In this document: piece by piece, positions 23,982-33,968 of the stretch
Numbering within the stretch: position 1 is the first letter of the stretch
How the letters are laid out: each line of letters opens with the position of its first letter
Assembly: GCA_038924245.1 (NCBI GenBank)
Contig: JBCKVB010000009.1
Location: forward strand, 1 to 41,971
Reading direction: 5' to 3'
Source: SURF-13 sp038924245
GTDB taxonomy: Bacteria; Pseudomonadota; Gammaproteobacteria; SURF-13
Length of the DNA stretch: 41,971 bases
Notes under the pieces: generated by a model
The model's input: the letters and a program-made list of their open reading frames with translations, nothing else
Database searches by the model: none
What the model was told of the DNA's origin: nothing
Made by a program: the position numbers and the translations under genes

Positions 23982-26086
23982 GCTGCGAGCTTGGAGATGT
24001 TGACGACCTGATTTGTCAAATTACCTACTTCGTGGAGCAGGGCAAACCGGTTGAGACGCGTTACCTTATCTTCAACATTAACCATTACTTTCTCAAAGAA
24101 AACAGTAACCGGATTGTGCACTTGTGCAGTCAGCAAAAGGGCTTCGCTGAATTTTTTATCTTTAATCAAGGCATCTACCTGCTTTCGTAACAATCTGGCT
24201 ATTCTGAGCAATTGCCGCTCCTCATCCACCTTTAGCTTCGATTCATCCGTCATCTGCACTACGGAGTCGCCGCCAGACTTGCTCAAGATATTTCGAATCC
24301 GTTTATCTGCTTCAGCTAGCCCTATAGCCTCAGGAAGCGAGAGAAAACTACGTACCGCCTCAAGGCGATCGACATACTCTGCTGGCGGCGGGTTGAGGTC
24401 GAGAACAGCCTCCACCTCAAGTGCAGAATATCCCATGCCCCGGAGGTAACTCTTGGCGCGTTCCTTCACAAAAAATGCCACTTCCATATAATTCGGGACG
24501 TATACGTCTCCGCGCTGATGGCTTTCGAGTAAAATTCCTGATGGGAAGTTGCCACACGCTTCTTTCAGGAGATCGTCCAAGTTTAAATCGAGTTTTAATT
24601 CGCTCAGAATGCGCAGCAATCCAAGCGCATGGCGCCTTAGAGCAAACGGATCCCTGTCTCCCGTAGGTATAAGTCCGATACCAAAAATGCCCACCAAGAT
24701 ATCAAGCTTGTCCGCCAACGCGACCGCACAAACAATCGGCTCCTCCGGTAGCACATCACCGGCAAAGCGTGGCCGGTAATGCGATTCGATCGCGTCGGCC
24801 ACAGCTTGCTGCTCACCGTCATGTAAGGCGTAGTAGCGCCCCATGACGCCCTGCAACTCGGGAAATTCGCCGACCATGCCGGTAAGCAAATCCGCCTTCG
24901 CGAGCCAGGCGGCACGCTCGGCGAGAACTGGATCGGCACTCAGATCGCGCGCGATCTTTCCCGCGAGCAACTGGATGCGCTCGACGCGTTCAAGCTGGCT
25001 ACCAAGCTTGTTGTGGTACACCACATTAGCGAGTTTCGGCACACGCTCTTCGAGTCTGGATTTTTTGTCCTGCTCAAAAAAGAACTTGGCGTCAGAGAGG
25101 CGCGCGCGCAGCACGCGCTCGTTGCCCTGAATGATGTGTTGTGGATGGTCGGCTTTCTGGTTGCTGACCAATAAAAACTTTGGCAATAATTTGCCGCCGG
25201 TATCGAATAATGGAAAATACCTTTGATGGCGCTTCATGGTGAGAATCAAGCATTCCTGTGGAACGCTGAGGAATTCCTGATTGAATGTACCCGTGAGCAC
25301 AACCGGGTATTCGACCAGCGCCGTTACTTCATCCAGCAAATCCGCATCATCAATGGGCTTTGCGCCATCAGCCGCCTGCTGTAATTGTGCTTTGATTGAA
25401 TTACGCCGCTTTTCAAAGCTTGCGATGACCTTGCCCTCGTTCTCAAGCAAGGTTTCGTAGTCATCAGCGCTGGTAATGTCTATTTCATCTTTACCCGGAA
25501 AGCGGTGGCCTGACGTAGTATTGCGGCTTTGCAGCCCCAGCACCCGCCCCGGAACAACCTTATTGCCATGCACCATCATCAAGCCGTGCACGGGGCGCAC
25601 GAATTCCACGTCGCTCTCACCCCAGCGCATGAGTTTGGCGACGGGGAGCTTTTTAATGACACCGGCGATGATTTCGGATAAATGCTTTTCCAGGGCTTCG
25701 CCCGGCTGTTGGGTGCGGAATACGAAGTATTCGCCTTTTTTGTCGCTTTGTTCTTGCAGGGCGGAGATTTCCACGCCGCAGGATTTGGCGAAACCGGTGA
25801 GCGCGGGCGTGGGCTTTTCGTTTTGATCGTAGGCGCTGGCGAGCGCCGGGCCTTTGCGCTCGGTCATGTGCTCCGGCTGTTTGGCGAGCACATCTTTAAT
25901 CAGCACCGCGAGGCGGCGTGGTGTGGCGAATTCGGTAGCGAGCTTGGAGTAATCCGCATCGGCCGCGACGAAGCCCTGCTCCTTCAACCCTTCAAATATT
26001 CCTTTGCAAAATGCCTGGGAAAGTTTGAGCAGCGATTTGGGCGGCAACTCTTCTGTGAGAAGCTCGATGAGGAGACTGGCTTGCAT
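23978..26086 (-). CDS. glyS: Glycyl-tRNA synthetase beta subunit
   Basis: 702 residues, normal length. The N-terminus LLIELLTEELPPKSL and the segments FATPRRLAVLIKDV, HRFPGKDEI, RVLRARLSDAKFFFEQDKK and GIGLIPTGDRDPFALRRHALG are typical. It works with the alpha subunit as a tetramer and carries the tRNA-recognition parts. The stretch from about 24050 to 25500 (the C-terminal two thirds) is visibly richer in A and T than the 5' part and the flanking genes, perhaps through recombination with a relative. No frame damage is seen. Confidence 0.97.
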   Translation of the reverse strand: MQASLLIELLTEELPPKSLLKLSQAFCKGIFEGLKEQGFVAADADYSKLATEFATPRRLAVLIKDVLAKQPEHMTERKGPALASAYDQNEKPTPALTGFAKSCGVEISALQEQSDKKGEYFVFRTQQPGEALEKHLSEIIAGVIKKLPVAKLMRWGESDVEFVRPVHGLMMVHGNKVVPGRVLGLQSRNTTSGHRFPGKDEIDITSADDYETLLENEGKVIASFEKRRNSIKAQLQQAADGAKPIDDADLLDEVTALVEYPVVLTGTFNQEFLSVPQECLILTMKRHQRYFPLFDTGGKLLPKFLLVSNQKADHPQHIIQGNERVLRARLSDAKFFFEQDKKSRLEERVPKLANVVYHNKLGSQLERVERIQLLAGKIARDLSADPVLAERAAWLAKADLLTGMVGEFPELQGVMGRYYALHDGEQQAVADAIESHYRPRFAGDVLPEEPIVCAVALADKLDILVGIFGIGLIPTGDRDPFALRRHALGLLRILSELKLDLNLDDLLKEACGNFPSGILLESHQRGDVYVPNYMEVAFFVKERAKSYLRGMGYSALEVEAVLDLNPPPAEYVDRLEAVRSFLSLPEAIGLAEADKRIRNILSKSGGDSVVQMTDESKLKVDEERQLLRIARLLRKQVDALIKDKKFSEALLLTAQVHNPVTVFFEKVMVNVEDKVTRLNRFALLHEVGNLTNQVVNISKLAA

Positions 26087-26090
26087 GGTT

Positions 26091-27014
<924 letters not shown>

Positions 27015-27095
27015 GCGTAAGCCTTATTGATGCGAATGGTTACTAGTATATAGTGCCCGTGCGCCGCTGGCTAAGCGAACGTGCAGAGCCTCATT

Positions 27096-27112
27096 TGCAC
27101 TACTTTAGTGCA
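27096..27112. promoter_or_regulatory. NtrC-binding site upstream of glnA
   Basis: TGCACT-ACTTT-AGTGCA is a perfect palindrome that fits the NtrC pattern TGCAC-N7-GTGCA. Its centre lies about 118 bases before the predicted sigma-54 start of glnA, a normal enhancer distance. NtrC itself is encoded at 32500-33909. Confidence 0.75.
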
Positions 27113-27195
27113 TTGACCGTTTTGCGTGCCCGGATATCGAGCATCCCGCATCCGGTCATTCCCAAAAAACAAAAGTAGAATGAGGGATTTATAAT

Positions 27196-27211
27196 TGGCA
27201 TGTTTCATGCC
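27196..27211 (+). promoter_or_regulatory. Sigma-54 promoter of glnA
   Basis: TGGCATGTTTCATGCC has the GG (27197-27198) and GC (27209-27210) doublets exactly 10 bases apart. It differs from the consensus TGGCACG-N4-TTGCW at three positions. Start of transcription would be near 27222, giving a leader of about 85 bases. Confidence 0.7.
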
Positions 27212-27308
27212 AGAATGTTGCACTGAATTCCCAAGCATGGCTGCGGCTTCCCTGAAGCGACAAGACGGCCGGCGCCCAATAACCGCACACATCCAGCAGG
27301 AGAGTTTC

Positions 27309-28715
27309 ATGTCTGAAAAAGTTTTTAAGATGATCAAGGACAACAACGTCAAGTTTGTTGATTTTCGTTTTACCGACACCAAGGGCAAGGAGCAACACGT
27401 CTCCGCCCCGGCGCACACCGTGGACGCCGACCTGTTCAAGGACGGCAAGATGTTCGACGGATCAAGCATCGCGGGCTGGAAGCACATCAATGAGTCGGAC
27501 ATGATTCTGATGCCGGACGCGGACACGGCGGTGATGGATCCGTTCACCGATGAGCCCACCCTGCTGTTGCGCTGCAACATCGTCGAGCCTTCCACCATGA
27601 AGGGCTATGAGCGCGACCCGCGTTCGCTCGCGCAGCGCTGCGAGGCGTACATGAAGTCCACCGGCATCGCCGACACCGCATTCTTCGGGCCGGAGCCGGA
27701 ATTCTTTATCTTCGACGACATCCGCTGGGGCGCGGACATGAGCGGCTCGTTCGTGAAGATAGACTCTGAAGAAGCCGCCTGGAGCTCGGAAAAAGTATTC
27801 GAAGGCGGCAATATCGGCCACCGTCCCGGTATCAAGGGCGGCTATTTCCCGGTGCCGCCGGTGGACTCGTCCCAGGACATCCGCTCCGCCATGTGCTTGG
27901 CCCTGGAAGAGATGGGCCTGATCGTGGAAGCCCATCACCACGAGGTGGCCACCGCCAACCAGAATGAAATCGCCACCAAGTTCAACACCCTGGTGACGAA
28001 AGCGGACGAGATATTGATCTTGAAATACGTGGTGATGAACGTCGCCCATCAGTACGGCAAGACCGCGACCTTCATGCCCAAACCCCTGGTCGGCGACAAC
28101 GGTTCCGGCATGCACTGCCACCAGTCCCTTGCCAAGGGCGGCCAGAACCTGTTCGCCGGCAACAAGTACGCCGGGCTGTCGGAACTCGCGCTGTACTACA
28201 TCGGCGGCATCATCAAGCACGCGCGCGCGCTGAACGCGTTCTGCAACCCCGGCACCAACAGCTACAAGCGCCTGGTGCCCGGCTTCGAAGCCCCGGTGAT
28301 GCTCGCCTACTCGGCGCGCAACCGCTCCGCCTCGATCCGCATACCGTATGTCGCCAACCCCAAGGGGCGCCGCATCGAGGTGCGCTTCCCCGACCCCACC
28401 GCCAATCCGTACCTCGCCTTCTCCGCGATGCTGATGGCGGGGCTGGACGGCATCCAGAACAAGATTCACCCGGGCGAACCGATGGACAAGGATCTGTACG
28501 ACCTGCCGCCGGAAGAAGAAGCGCAAATCCCCAAGGTGTGTCATTCGCTGGAGATGGCGCTCGAACATCTGGACCAGGATCGCGCCTTCCTCAAGGCGGG
28601 CGGAGTGTTCACCGACGACGTGATTGACTCTTACATCAGCCTCAAGATGCAGGAAGTCACGCGCCTGCGCATGACCTCGCACCCGGTCGAGTACGACATG
28701 TACTACAGCCTGTAA
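27309..28715 (+). CDS. glnA: Glutamine synthetase type I
   Basis: 468 residues from ATG 27309, which follows a CAGGAGAG ribosome site; codons upstream in frame have no homology and overlap the promoter. Signatures are VDFRFTDTKGKEQH, FDGSSIAGWKHI, FGPEPEFFIFD, the KPLVGDNGSGMHCHQSL ATP site and NRSASIRIP. The adenylylation tyrosine lies in KDLYDLPPEE, so GlnE-type control is likely. It joins ammonia to glutamate. Its NtrC site, sigma-54 promoter and the ntrB-ntrC genes at 31436-33909 make a complete nitrogen circuit in this window. Confidence 0.98.
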   Translation: MSEKVFKMIKDNNVKFVDFRFTDTKGKEQHVSAPAHTVDADLFKDGKMFDGSSIAGWKHINESDMILMPDADTAVMDPFTDEPTLLLRCNIVEPSTMKGYERDPRSLAQRCEAYMKSTGIADTAFFGPEPEFFIFDDIRWGADMSGSFVKIDSEEAAWSSEKVFEGGNIGHRPGIKGGYFPVPPVDSSQDIRSAMCLALEEMGLIVEAHHHEVATANQNEIATKFNTLVTKADEILILKYVVMNVAHQYGKTATFMPKPLVGDNGSGMHCHQSLAKGGQNLFAGNKYAGLSELALYYIGGIIKHARALNAFCNPGTNSYKRLVPGFEAPVMLAYSARNRSASIRIPYVANPKGRRIEVRFPDPTANPYLAFSAMLMAGLDGIQNKIHPGEPMDKDLYDLPPEEEAQIPKVCHSLEMALEHLDQDRAFLKAGGVFTDDVIDSYISLKMQEVTRLRMTSHPVEYDMYYSL

Positions 28716-28723
28716 GCAGTCAT

Positions 28724-28752
28724 AAAAACACCCCCGCAAGGGGGTGTTTTAT
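28724..28752 (+). terminator. Terminator of glnA
   Basis: The perfect 8-pair stem ACACCCCC with GGGGGTGT and loop GCAA is followed by TTTATTT, with an A run on the other side. It lies 12 bases past the stop. Confidence 0.92.
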
Positions 28753-28939
28753 TTGGGCTGTTGGCGTAAAACCTGCTACCTATTCCTGTCACAACCCGGC
28801 GTGGATTTAGTCTAACCGCGAGATAAAACTTATACCAAGTCTAAAGTCAGGGCGGTTTGGGGTTGCAATCCGTCCAGGAATGTAATCTAATTCTCAGGCT
28901 GACCCGTAACTAAAATACCAAACAACAGGGAGGGGAGCG
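28753..28939. other. Upstream region of the LytM peptidase gene
   Basis: No gene seen. The start is preceded by AGGGAGGGGAG, a strong ribosome site. The promoter could not be fixed: TTGCAA at 28863 has no -10 at proper spacing. Confidence 0.4.
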
Positions 28940-30004
28940 ATGCAACTCCTCAAATCAGTTAAGATTTTAATAAAACGCCTGTTCCCGGAGCGCCAGTTTT
29001 TCTACCGCAGCCGGGGGCGGGTGCGCTTTATTTCCTTCGTGCCGTGGCTGCAAATCGTTTGCAGCGTGGCACTGTTGTCGTGGGGCAGTTGGGCCGGCTA
29101 CCAGGAACTCACCACCGTCTCCGATGCCGAACATATCGCCACGCTGGAGGATGAGATTGAACAACTGTCCTCCGAGTCCAACACCGTCAAGGGACAGAAC
29201 ACTCAACTGACCACGCAGGTAGGGGAACTGCAAAGTTATCTGCAAAATTCGCTGAACCGGCTGGCGGAAATAAAAGCGACGCACGAATATCTGGTGGCGC
29301 GAGTGCAGGAGCATACGGAATCCGACTTGCAGCGCATGGGGCGCGCGGTCGCGCTCACCGGGCTTAAACTGGATCAATTACTGCCCACTTTAAGCAAGCC
29401 CGTCAATTCCTCCAACAAAAACATGGGCGGTCCCTTCGTGGATCCCGCTCAGGCCAACCAGAATCGCGCGCCTTACTCCGGACTGAGTGGCACCCCGGAC
29501 GATTACCCATCAACCGCGGCTCAAATTAATCTGAATCAGCTCGACAAGCGGTTAAGCGACTGGTCCACGCTACGTTCCGTATTGAATCGCCTGCCGCTCG
29601 GGACACCGGTCGAAACCGGTCATATAACCAGCGGCTTTGGTGCGCGCAGCGATCCCTTCACGCACGGTTCCGCGATACATTACGGTCTCGATATCGCCTC
29701 CGCGAGGGGCACCCCTATTTATGCCGCTGCGCCGGGGAGAGTAAGCTACGCCGACCGTAACGGCCCGTACGGCCTCATGGTGGAGATAGATCACGGCCTC
29801 AGCATCAAGACGCGCCACGGCCACTTGAGCAAAATCCTGGTCAAAGTGGGTGACAAGGTTTCCTATCGTGATAAGATCGCCTTGATGGGTTCGACCGGGC
29901 GCAGCACCGGACCGCACTTGCACTACGAGGTGGTGTTTAACGGCGTGCCGCAAAACCCGGCCAAATTCATCAAGGCGGGCGAATATGTTCTCGAAGAAAG
30001 ATAA
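28940..30004 (+). CDS. M23 (LytM) peptidoglycan endopeptidase, membrane-anchored
   Basis: 354 residues. One membrane segment lies at about 32-55 and a coiled coil at about 62-128, so the enzyme part is in the periplasm. The LytM domain (about 225-350) has all zinc ligands and catalytic residues: H247-x3-D251 (HYGLDI), H295 (HGHLS) and H326-x-H328 (GPHLHYE). It should cut peptide cross-links in peptidoglycan. It overlaps the bactofilin gene by 20 bases. Pairs of bactofilin and M23 peptidase shape cells in other bacteria, which suggests this pair acts on local wall geometry. Confidence 0.93.
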   Translation: MQLLKSVKILIKRLFPERQFFYRSRGRVRFISFVPWLQIVCSVALLSWGSWAGYQELTTVSDAEHIATLEDEIEQLSSESNTVKGQNTQLTTQVGELQSYLQNSLNRLAEIKATHEYLVARVQEHTESDLQRMGRAVALTGLKLDQLLPTLSKPVNSSNKNMGGPFVDPAQANQNRAPYSGLSGTPDDYPSTAAQINLNQLDKRLSDWSTLRSVLNRLPLGTPVETGHITSGFGARSDPFTHGSAIHYGLDIASARGTPIYAAAPGRVSYADRNGPYGLMVEIDHGLSIKTRHGHLSKILVKVGDKVSYRDKIALMGSTGRSTGPHLHYEVVFNGVPQNPAKFIKAGEYVLEER

Positions 30005-30413
30005 GGAAACCAGATTTGTGAGTAAAAACGGCAGTGCCCCTTCCATCTTGAGCGCCAACCTGCGCGTGGCCGGCAATCTTATTACCGACGGCGAAGTGCA
30101 AGTGGATGGCTCCATCGAGGGCGACGTGAACGCGGGGCACCTGACCATCGGTGAGTCCGCCAAGATCACCGGCAACATCAACGCCGAGCTGGTCAACGTA
30201 CAGGGCGAGGTACGCGGCACGATACGCGCGCGCAGCGTGCAACTCGCGCGCAGCGCCAAGGTCACGGGCGATATCTGGCACGAAACGCTGTCCATCGAGG
30301 CGGGCGCCTATTACGAAGGGCAGTGCAAACACACCGACAAACCGCGTGAGGTAAACGAGCACCCCTCCCTGCCTGAAACAGCCCGCTCTTTCCTGCAAAA
30401 AGCCTCAGCCTAA
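29985..30413 (+). CDS. Bactofilin (polymer-forming cytoskeletal protein)
   Basis: 142 residues. The central beta-helix repeats are visible from about 20 to 115: LSANLRVAGNLITDGEVQVDGSIEGDV, LTIGESAKITGNINAELVNVQGEVRGTI, VQLARSAKVTGDIWHETLSIEAGAYYEG. The N- and C-terminal tails are polar. Bactofilins form non-polar filaments, often at the membrane, that place wall enzymes. It starts inside the M23 gene, so translation is coupled. The stop codon TAA is also the first part of hairpin repeat copy B. Confidence 0.95.
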   Translation: MFSKKDKETRFVSKNGSAPSILSANLRVAGNLITDGEVQVDGSIEGDVNAGHLTIGESAKITGNINAELVNVQGEVRGTIRARSVQLARSAKVTGDIWHETLSIEAGAYYEGQCKHTDKPREVNEHPSLPETARSFLQKASA

Positions 30414-30564
30414 GGAAGCTCTGAACAAGCCATCCATGGCTTGTTCAGAGACGCAAAGCAAAAAACGTGGTTTTTGCGTTGCTTCGTTTTTCAAACACGC
30501 ATGTGTTCGAAAAACGTTGGTGCGTCCCTGCACCAAGGGAAGCTCTGATCAGGGCTTCACTTAA
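30411..30564 (+). repeat. Multi-hairpin repeat, copy B
   Basis: H1 has 15 perfect pairs (30419-30433 with 30436-30450). H2 has arms CGCAAAGCA and TGCTTCG with an inner AAAAACG/CG-TTTTT part. H3 is CGTTTTTC-AACAC with GTGTT-GAAAAACG near 30487-30518. H4 is GGTGC-N6-GCACC at 30519-30534. H5 is GAAGC-CTGATCAG-GCTTC near 30539-30557. Order, linkers and loops equal copy A, while the stems of H1 and H3 are changed on both sides so that pairing is kept. It begins in the bactofilin stop codon. Confidence 0.85.
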
Positions 30565-30665
30565 TCCGCAACACTTGAGCTTCCGGCCCGCCCCTTGCAC
30601 GGGGCGCCGCCTGCCCAATATGCGGTAAGTTGTTTATGCCGGCGTTCTTGTCTATGCTAAGCACC

Positions 30666-31316
30666 ATGACCCGGTCACTTCTGTGCATCGCGTTGGTTTT
30701 GGCGAGCCTGGCTTTACCCATGCTGGCGCAGGGCGCGGTTTACAAGTGGGTCGGGCCGGACGGCAAGGTCACTTATTCCGACCGGCCGCAACCCGGCGCG
30801 CAGGAAATGAAACTGCCCAAAGAGCCGCCACCGCCGCCTGAGGTCAAGGCCGCTCCCAGTGCCGGCGCCCCTGCGCCGGAAGCCAAGCCCGGCGAAAAAC
30901 CTGCCGCTGAGTTCAAAGGTTACAGCAAGATGGCCATCGTCAAACCCAAAAATGACGAGGCCGTACGCTCCAACAACGGCAATCTCGATGTCGAGATCAG
31001 CCTGGAACCGGTGTTTGACCCCAAGCTCGGGCACACATTCGTGGTGAGTGTGGACGGCATGCCGTTTGGCGCAGCGCAGGCGCAACCTGCATTTGTGCTA
31101 TCCAACATTGACCGCGGCACGCACAGCCTGCGCGTGGAGGCGAAAGACGCGCAAGGTAAAACAGTGGGCGATACCGGCTCCATCGTGTTCTATATCCTGC
31201 GCGTCTCGGCGCAATTTGTGAAAGAAAATCCCCTCATGTCCCCCTCCCTCCCTCCAGCCCCCAAAACTCCTTGGCACAATAACTCTGCTGGCTTTCCTTA
31301 TTTTCCTGCACCATAA
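30666..31316 (+). CDS. DUF4124-domain periplasmic protein
   Basis: 216 residues if started at ATG 30666, which gives a clean signal peptide (MTRSLLCIALVLASLALP, cleavage near AQGA-VYK). Starts at 30636 and 30654 are also open. The DUF4124 domain follows at once: VYKWVGPDGKVTYSDRPQPGAQEM. Next come a Pro/Ala-rich linker and a beta-rich part (VRSNNGNLDVEISLEPVF...HTFVVSVDG) that looks like an Ig-type fold. Function unknown. Such genes often stand before ntrB in gammaproteobacteria. Confidence 0.82.
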   Translation: MTRSLLCIALVLASLALPMLAQGAVYKWVGPDGKVTYSDRPQPGAQEMKLPKEPPPPPEVKAAPSAGAPAPEAKPGEKPAAEFKGYSKMAIVKPKNDEAVRSNNGNLDVEISLEPVFDPKLGHTFVVSVDGMPFGAAQAQPAFVLSNIDRGTHSLRVEAKDAQGKTVGDTGSIVFYILRVSAQFVKENPLMSPSLPPAPKTPWHNNSAGFPYFPAP

Positions 31317-31435
31317 TGGTGCTATCTATTAATATCGCATCGCGCCGAGAGCATTCGGCATTATCATAAGATATTGTTTTATTTATATTTTATTAAAATT
31401 TTCGCGGGTGTGGCCGGCTTGGTTTAGGTCTTGCT
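31317..31435. other. AT-rich leader before ntrB
   Basis: Bases 31370-31405 are almost all A and T, and a promoter for ntrB-ntrC is likely here. I could not choose one -10 and -35 pair. Confidence 0.35.
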
Positions 31436-32491
31436 ATGGCTATTGACATGAGCGCAGCCAAGCTTTATCCCTCCATCATCGAGAATCTCAACGCGGCGGT
31501 GCTGCTGCTGGATGGGGCATTGAAGGTGACTTACCTCAATCCGGCGGCAGAGATGTTACTGGCGCTGAGCGCGCGCCAGGCGCGCGGCCTTACCCTCAGC
31601 GACCTGCTGCCGGAGGCGCGCGCCTATCTGGAAGCGTTGAGGCGTGCGCTCGCCAACCAGCACCCTTTCACCGAGCGCGGCTTAAGCTTGCGCCTGGGCA
31701 ATCAAGAGAGCGTGGTGGTGGACAGCAGCGTCACGCCGCTCAGCAATCAGAAGCTCCTGGTGGAGTTGTCGCGCGTGGACCAACATCTGCGCATCACGCG
31801 CGAAGAGACGCGCCTGGTGCAGTATCAGGCCAATCGCGCGGTACTCAAGGGACTGGCGCATGAGATCAACAATCCCCTCGGCGGCCTGCGCGGCGCGGCG
31901 CAGCTTCTGGAGCGCGAACTCGCTTCAGACAATCTCAAGGAATACACCCGGGTGATCATCGGCGAGGCGGACCGTCTGCAAAATCTCCTGCAACGCATGC
32001 TGGCGCCGGACAGCCCGCCGCAGTGGCGCTTGATTAATGTTCACGAGGTGCTGGAACGGGTGCGCAGCCTGGTGCTGGCCGAAACCCAGCAAGGCGTGGA
32101 GGTACGGCGCGATTATGACCCCAGTCTGCCGGAATTGTTGGCCGACCCGGAGCAGTTGATCCAGGCGCTGCTCAACATCGCGCGCAACGCCGTGCAGGCC
32201 CTCGGCGGTAAAGGTGTGATACGCCTCGGCACGCGCATCGCGCGCCAGTGCAACATCGGCCATAAACGCCATCGCCTGGTGGCGCGCATCACGATTGCGG
32301 ATAACGGCCCCGGCATACCGGCACAGATCATGGACAGCATTTTTTATCCGATGGTCAGCGGGCGCGTCGCCGGCGCCGGCCTCGGCCTGTCCATCGCGCA
32401 AACGCTGGTCAACCAGCACGGCGGGCTGATCGAGTGCGCGAGCCGCCCCGGCGATACGGTGTTCACCGTTCTGCTGCCATTACAAACCTAG
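31436..32491 (+). CDS. glnL: Nitrogen sensor histidine kinase NtrB
   Basis: 351 residues with no membrane segment. A PAS domain covers about 10-115 (IIENLNAAVLLLDGALKVTYLNPAAEMLL). The phospho-acceptor is H142 in GLAHEINNPLGGLRGAAQLL, typical of NtrB. The ATPase domain has NIARNAVQAL (N box), ADNGPGIP (G1) and GAGLGLSIA (G2). It phosphorylates NtrC under nitrogen limitation and is reversed by PII. ntrC starts 8 bases after its stop. Confidence 0.95.
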   Translation: MAIDMSAAKLYPSIIENLNAAVLLLDGALKVTYLNPAAEMLLALSARQARGLTLSDLLPEARAYLEALRRALANQHPFTERGLSLRLGNQESVVVDSSVTPLSNQKLLVELSRVDQHLRITREETRLVQYQANRAVLKGLAHEINNPLGGLRGAAQLLERELASDNLKEYTRVIIGEADRLQNLLQRMLAPDSPPQWRLINVHEVLERVRSLVLAETQQGVEVRRDYDPSLPELLADPEQLIQALLNIARNAVQALGGKGVIRLGTRIARQCNIGHKRHRLVARITIADNGPGIPAQIMDSIFYPMVSGRVAGAGLGLSIAQTLVNQHGGLIECASRPGDTVFTVLLPLQT

Positions 32492-32499
32492 AGCATGCC

Positions 32500-33909
32500 A
32501 TGACCGGGAAAACAACCGTGTGGGTGATAGACGACGACCGCTCCATCCGCTGGGTGCTGGAAAAGGCCCTGCAAGGCGCCGATATGCAGGTGCGCTGCCT
32601 GGAAAGCGGACGCGGCGTGCTGGCGCAGCTTGCGCGCGAGATGCCGGATGTGCTGATCAGCGACATCCGTATGCCGGAGGTAAACGGTCTGGAGCTTTTG
32701 AGCGAGATAAAACAACGTTACCCGCAACTGCCGGTCATCATCATGACCGCCCACTCCGACCTCGACAGCACCGTCGCGGCCTATCAACGCGGGGCGTTTG
32801 AATACCTGCCCAAGCCGTTTGACGTGGATGAGGCGGTAAACCTGGTGCGGCGCGCGCTTAAAGCAAAGCGCGGCCAGCAAGGCGCATCCGCGCAGGACGC
32901 CGCACCGCTCGCGCCGGATATCATCGGCGAGGCAGCCTCCATGCAGGAGGTGTTCCGCGCCATCGGCAGGCTGTCGCGCTCGCATATCACGGTGCTCATC
33001 ACCGGGGAATCGGGGACGGGCAAGGAGCTGGTGGCGCACGCGCTGCACCGGCACAGTCCGCGCGCCGACAAACCCTTCATCGCGCTCAACATGGCGGCGA
33101 TTCCGCGCGACTTGCTGGAGTCGGAGCTGTTCGGGCACGAGCGCGGCGCGTTCACCGGCGCGCAACAGCAGCGCATCGGACGTTTCGAGCAGGCCAACGG
33201 CGGCACCTTGTTTCTGGACGAGATCGGCGACATGCCCGCGGAGTTGCAGACCCGTTTGCTGCGCGTACTCTCCGATGGCGAGTTTTATCGCGTGGGCGGC
33301 CATCAGCCGGTGAAGGTGGACGTGCGCATCATCGCCGCCACGCATCAGAATCTGGAGCAGCGCGTGCAGCAGGAGCGTTTCCGCGAAGACCTGTTTCACC
33401 GCCTTAACGTGATCCGCGTTCACACTCCGGCCCTGCGCGAGCGGCGCGAGGACATCCCCGCGCTGGCGCGCCACTTTCTCATCCAGGCCGCGCGGGAATT
33501 AAACGTCGAACCGAAGGTTTTGAGCGCCGATACCGAGGTGCGGTTGTGCAGGCTGCCCTGGCCCGGCAACGTGCGCCAACTGGATAATACCTGCCGCTGG
33601 CTCACCGTGATGACCGTGGGCCAGGTGATCCACGCCGAAGACCTGCCGCCGGAACTGCGTCATCCCAACACCCAGGAAGACACGCATGAAGACTGGCAGA
33701 GCGCCCTGCAGCGCTGGGTGGAGCTGCGTCTCATGCATGGGGAGAGCGGTCTGCTCAACAGCGCCGGGCCCGATTTTGAGCGCATCATGATCGAAGCCGC
33801 GCTGAAACACACCGGCGGGCGGCGTCAGGATGCGGCCAAATTGCTCGGCTGGGGGCGCAATACGCTGACGCGCAAAATCCAGGAGTTGGGGATCGAGGCT
33901 TCAGAGTAG
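32500..33909 (+). CDS. glnG: Nitrogen response regulator NtrC
   Basis: 469 residues from ATG 32500; the longer frame overlaps ntrB. The receiver has D11, D12, the phospho-site D55 (LISDIRMPE) and K105. The AAA+ part has Walker A GESGTGKE (169-176) and the sigma-54 contact loop GAFTGA (216-221), both intact. A Fis-type HTH lies at the C-terminus (GGRRQDAAKLLGWGRNTLTRKIQEL). It activates sigma-54 promoters; the glnA site at 27096 is a likely target. Confidence 0.97.
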   Translation: MTGKTTVWVIDDDRSIRWVLEKALQGADMQVRCLESGRGVLAQLAREMPDVLISDIRMPEVNGLELLSEIKQRYPQLPVIIMTAHSDLDSTVAAYQRGAFEYLPKPFDVDEAVNLVRRALKAKRGQQGASAQDAAPLAPDIIGEAASMQEVFRAIGRLSRSHITVLITGESGTGKELVAHALHRHSPRADKPFIALNMAAIPRDLLESELFGHERGAFTGAQQQRIGRFEQANGGTLFLDEIGDMPAELQTRLLRVLSDGEFYRVGGHQPVKVDVRIIAATHQNLEQRVQQERFREDLFHRLNVIRVHTPALRERREDIPALARHFLIQAARELNVEPKVLSADTEVRLCRLPWPGNVRQLDNTCRWLTVMTVGQVIHAEDLPPELRHPNTQEDTHEDWQSALQRWVELRLMHGESGLLNSAGPDFERIMIEAALKHTGGRRQDAAKLLGWGRNTLTRKIQELGIEASE

Positions 33910-33968
33910 CCTGCATGACCTGAATTAAGCAATAATATGCCTTGGCATCATCGGAAGGAAATCATTGC

